A stretch of DNA of 64,000 bases from Streptomyces albofaciens JCM 4342. Its GTDB lineage: Bacteria > Actinomycetota > Actinomycetes > Streptomycetales > Streptomycetaceae. The position numbers and the translations under genes are program-made. Below, in pieces: positions 63,011-64,000 of this stretch. The notes under the pieces are model-generated. The model ran no database searches. It was not told the origin of the DNA and saw only the letters and a program-made list of their open reading frames with translations. Positions within the stretch are counted from its first letter, which is position 1. Each line of letters opens with the position of its first letter. The stretch covers positions 806,001-870,000 of the forward strand of contig NZ_PDCM01000002.1 of NCBI RefSeq assembly GCF_008634025.1, given 5' to 3'.

Positions 63011-64000
63011 GTGTTCACCCCCCTGCGGTACCCCAGTACCGAACGCCCTCTGCCGGACGGCTGCGCGGGCACCGGCGACCGGTCCCCGGACCGGCCGGCC
63101 CCGCGCCCCTTCGACCTCGGGGACGTGGCCCGGTTCGCCAGTCCGCTGGCCCGGATGCTGCTCGCCAGCGACGGACTGACCACCACCCTGCTGGAGTCCG
63201 CGCTCGCCACCCCCCTGCGGCTGCGCGTGCTGCACCAGGGCACCGCGCCCGCCGCCGCGCAGGACGCGCTGACCCGCCGCTGCCTGAGCCTGGGCCGCGA
63301 CGAACAGGTCCTGGTGCGCCGCTCCGCGCTGGCCGACGCCGCGCTGACGCCCGTCTCGCTCAACACCGTCGTCGGCCTCGTCCCGGACGACCCGGCACTG
63401 ACCGCGTGCCTCACCAGCCCCCGTACGCCGATCGGTTACGGGCTGCGGGCCACCGGCGCCATGCGCAGCCGGCGGCTGGTCGAGGTGGGCGTGGCCGGGT
63501 GGGAGCAGGACGGGCGCGTCCGGCCGGCCGTCTTCAAGTCGTATGTGGTGCTCGACGGCGAGCGCCCCTGGCTGTTCATCCGGGAGCTGTTCAACCCGCG
63601 GCTGGTGCCCGCCGGGCTCGTGGACGACGGGCGGGCGGACGACGCGCGGCCGGACAGCCGGCGGAGCGGCCGGGCGCCGGACGGCGAACCGGCTCCCGTG
63701 CGGCCGCAGCCGGTCGTCGTCCCGGCACCGCCGCCGCGGCAGCGGCTGCTGGGCCGTCCGCGTCCGCTCACCGAGGAGATCCAGGCCACCGGGTCCGCCG
63801 CCGAGCCGCACCGCGCGCTGGCTCCGACGGCGGACGGCGAGGCCTTCCTCCTGCATCTCGGACGCCATGCGACCGGGGCGCTGACGGCGGCGGCCGCCGG
63901 GCTGGTCCACTACGCGGCCGGCGTGCCCGTCACCGTCGTCACCGGCGGCCATCCCCCGCCGGGCGTACTGCCGCGCGAGGCGCGGTGGATCGCCGAGGAG
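63011..64000 (+). CDS. Chorismate-lyase-like protein (DUF98 family), partial
   Basis: 330 codons are visible and the frame is open at the window edge. Residues about 40-200 resemble the chorismate pyruvate-lyase family that makes 4-hydroxybenzoate: 'ASPLARMLLASDGLTTTLLE', 'VLVRRSALADAALTPVSLNT' and the product-loop block 'WLFIRELFNPRLVP'. A Pro/Arg-rich linker (about 215-260) then leads to another domain starting 'FLLHLGRHATGALTAAAAG', which I do not recognise. It follows the DAHP synthase by 2 bp. A combined pathway from central carbon to a hydroxybenzoate is implied. Start GTG 63011 follows AAAGG. Confidence 0.7.
   Translation, partial: MFTPLRYPSTERPLPDGCAGTGDRSPDRPAPRPFDLGDVARFASPLARMLLASDGLTTTLLESALATPLRLRVLHQGTAPAAAQDALTRRCLSLGRDEQVLVRRSALADAALTPVSLNTVVGLVPDDPALTACLTSPRTPIGYGLRATGAMRSRRLVEVGVAGWEQDGRVRPAVFKSYVVLDGERPWLFIRELFNPRLVPAGLVDDGRADDARPDSRRSGRAPDGEPAPVRPQPVVVPAPPPRQRLLGRPRPLTEEIQATGSAAEPHRALAPTADGEAFLLHLGRHATGALTAAAAGLVHYAAGVPVTVVTGGHPPPGVLPREARWIAEE

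Overview
This is a high-GC actinobacterial window with the character of Streptomyces: GGAGG-type ribosome-binding sites, many GTG and a few TTG starts, an XRE/DUF397 regulatory pair, a 2-methylisoborneol operon and rare TTA codons. The first 17.5 kb matches, gene for gene and in order, the right half of the oxytetracycline (OTC) biosynthetic cluster of Streptomyces rimosus, from a partial oxyF to the self-resistance gene otrA and the LuxR-type regulator otcG. I infer that the organism is S. rimosus or a close relative. This rests on synteny and recognised families, not on a database search.

Region 1 (1-17.5 kb) is tetracycline biosynthesis. oxyF (partial), oxyG/oxyH (read here as one continuous frame) and oxyI run leftward. 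oxyJ, K, L, M, N and O run rightward. oxyP, Q and R run leftward, and oxyS, oxyT and otrA run rightward. Together they encode carbon-chain reduction, ring closure, hydroxylation, transamination, N-methylation and the last reduction, plus ribosomal protection. Direct repeats with 11-bp spacing, typical of SARP regulators, lie in both divergent promoters (oxyI/oxyJ and oxyR/oxyS). A 19-bp perfect stem separates otrA from otcG, and otcG carries a TTA (bldA-dependent) codon.

Region 2 (18-29 kb) holds a DUF574-type methyltransferase, a whiJ-like regulatory trio (XRE/DUF5753, DUF397, ATP-binding anti-sigma-like protein), an exonuclease-like protein, a P450/flavin-halogenase pair, and the 2-methylisoborneol operon. 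In that operon the shell gene (EshA/family 2B encapsulin) is broken by an in-frame stop and a frameshift.

Region 3 (29-37 kb) is accessory DNA. It contains a secreted serine hydrolase, a decayed tyrosine recombinase, a folD paralogue behind a ZTP-type riboswitch, a Tn3 transposase fragment, and a large SF1 helicase-phospholipase D fusion that resembles the Mokosh type II antiphage protein.

Region 4 (37-59.6 kb) holds regulators, an FprA-like ferredoxin reductase, a rhomboid-like protein, a P450, an incomplete duplicate respiratory set (ctaD, ctaF, qcrB paralogues), a GMC oxidoreductase and an alpha/beta hydrolase that look like separated halves of one enzyme, MarR and ArsR regulators, a histidine-tailed MFS exporter and a large LAL regulator.

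Region 5 (59.7-64 kb) starts another probable biosynthetic operon: a phenoxazinone-synthase-like multicopper oxidase, a DAHP synthase and a chorismate-lyase-like protein that runs off the end. It points to a chorismate-derived aromatic metabolite.
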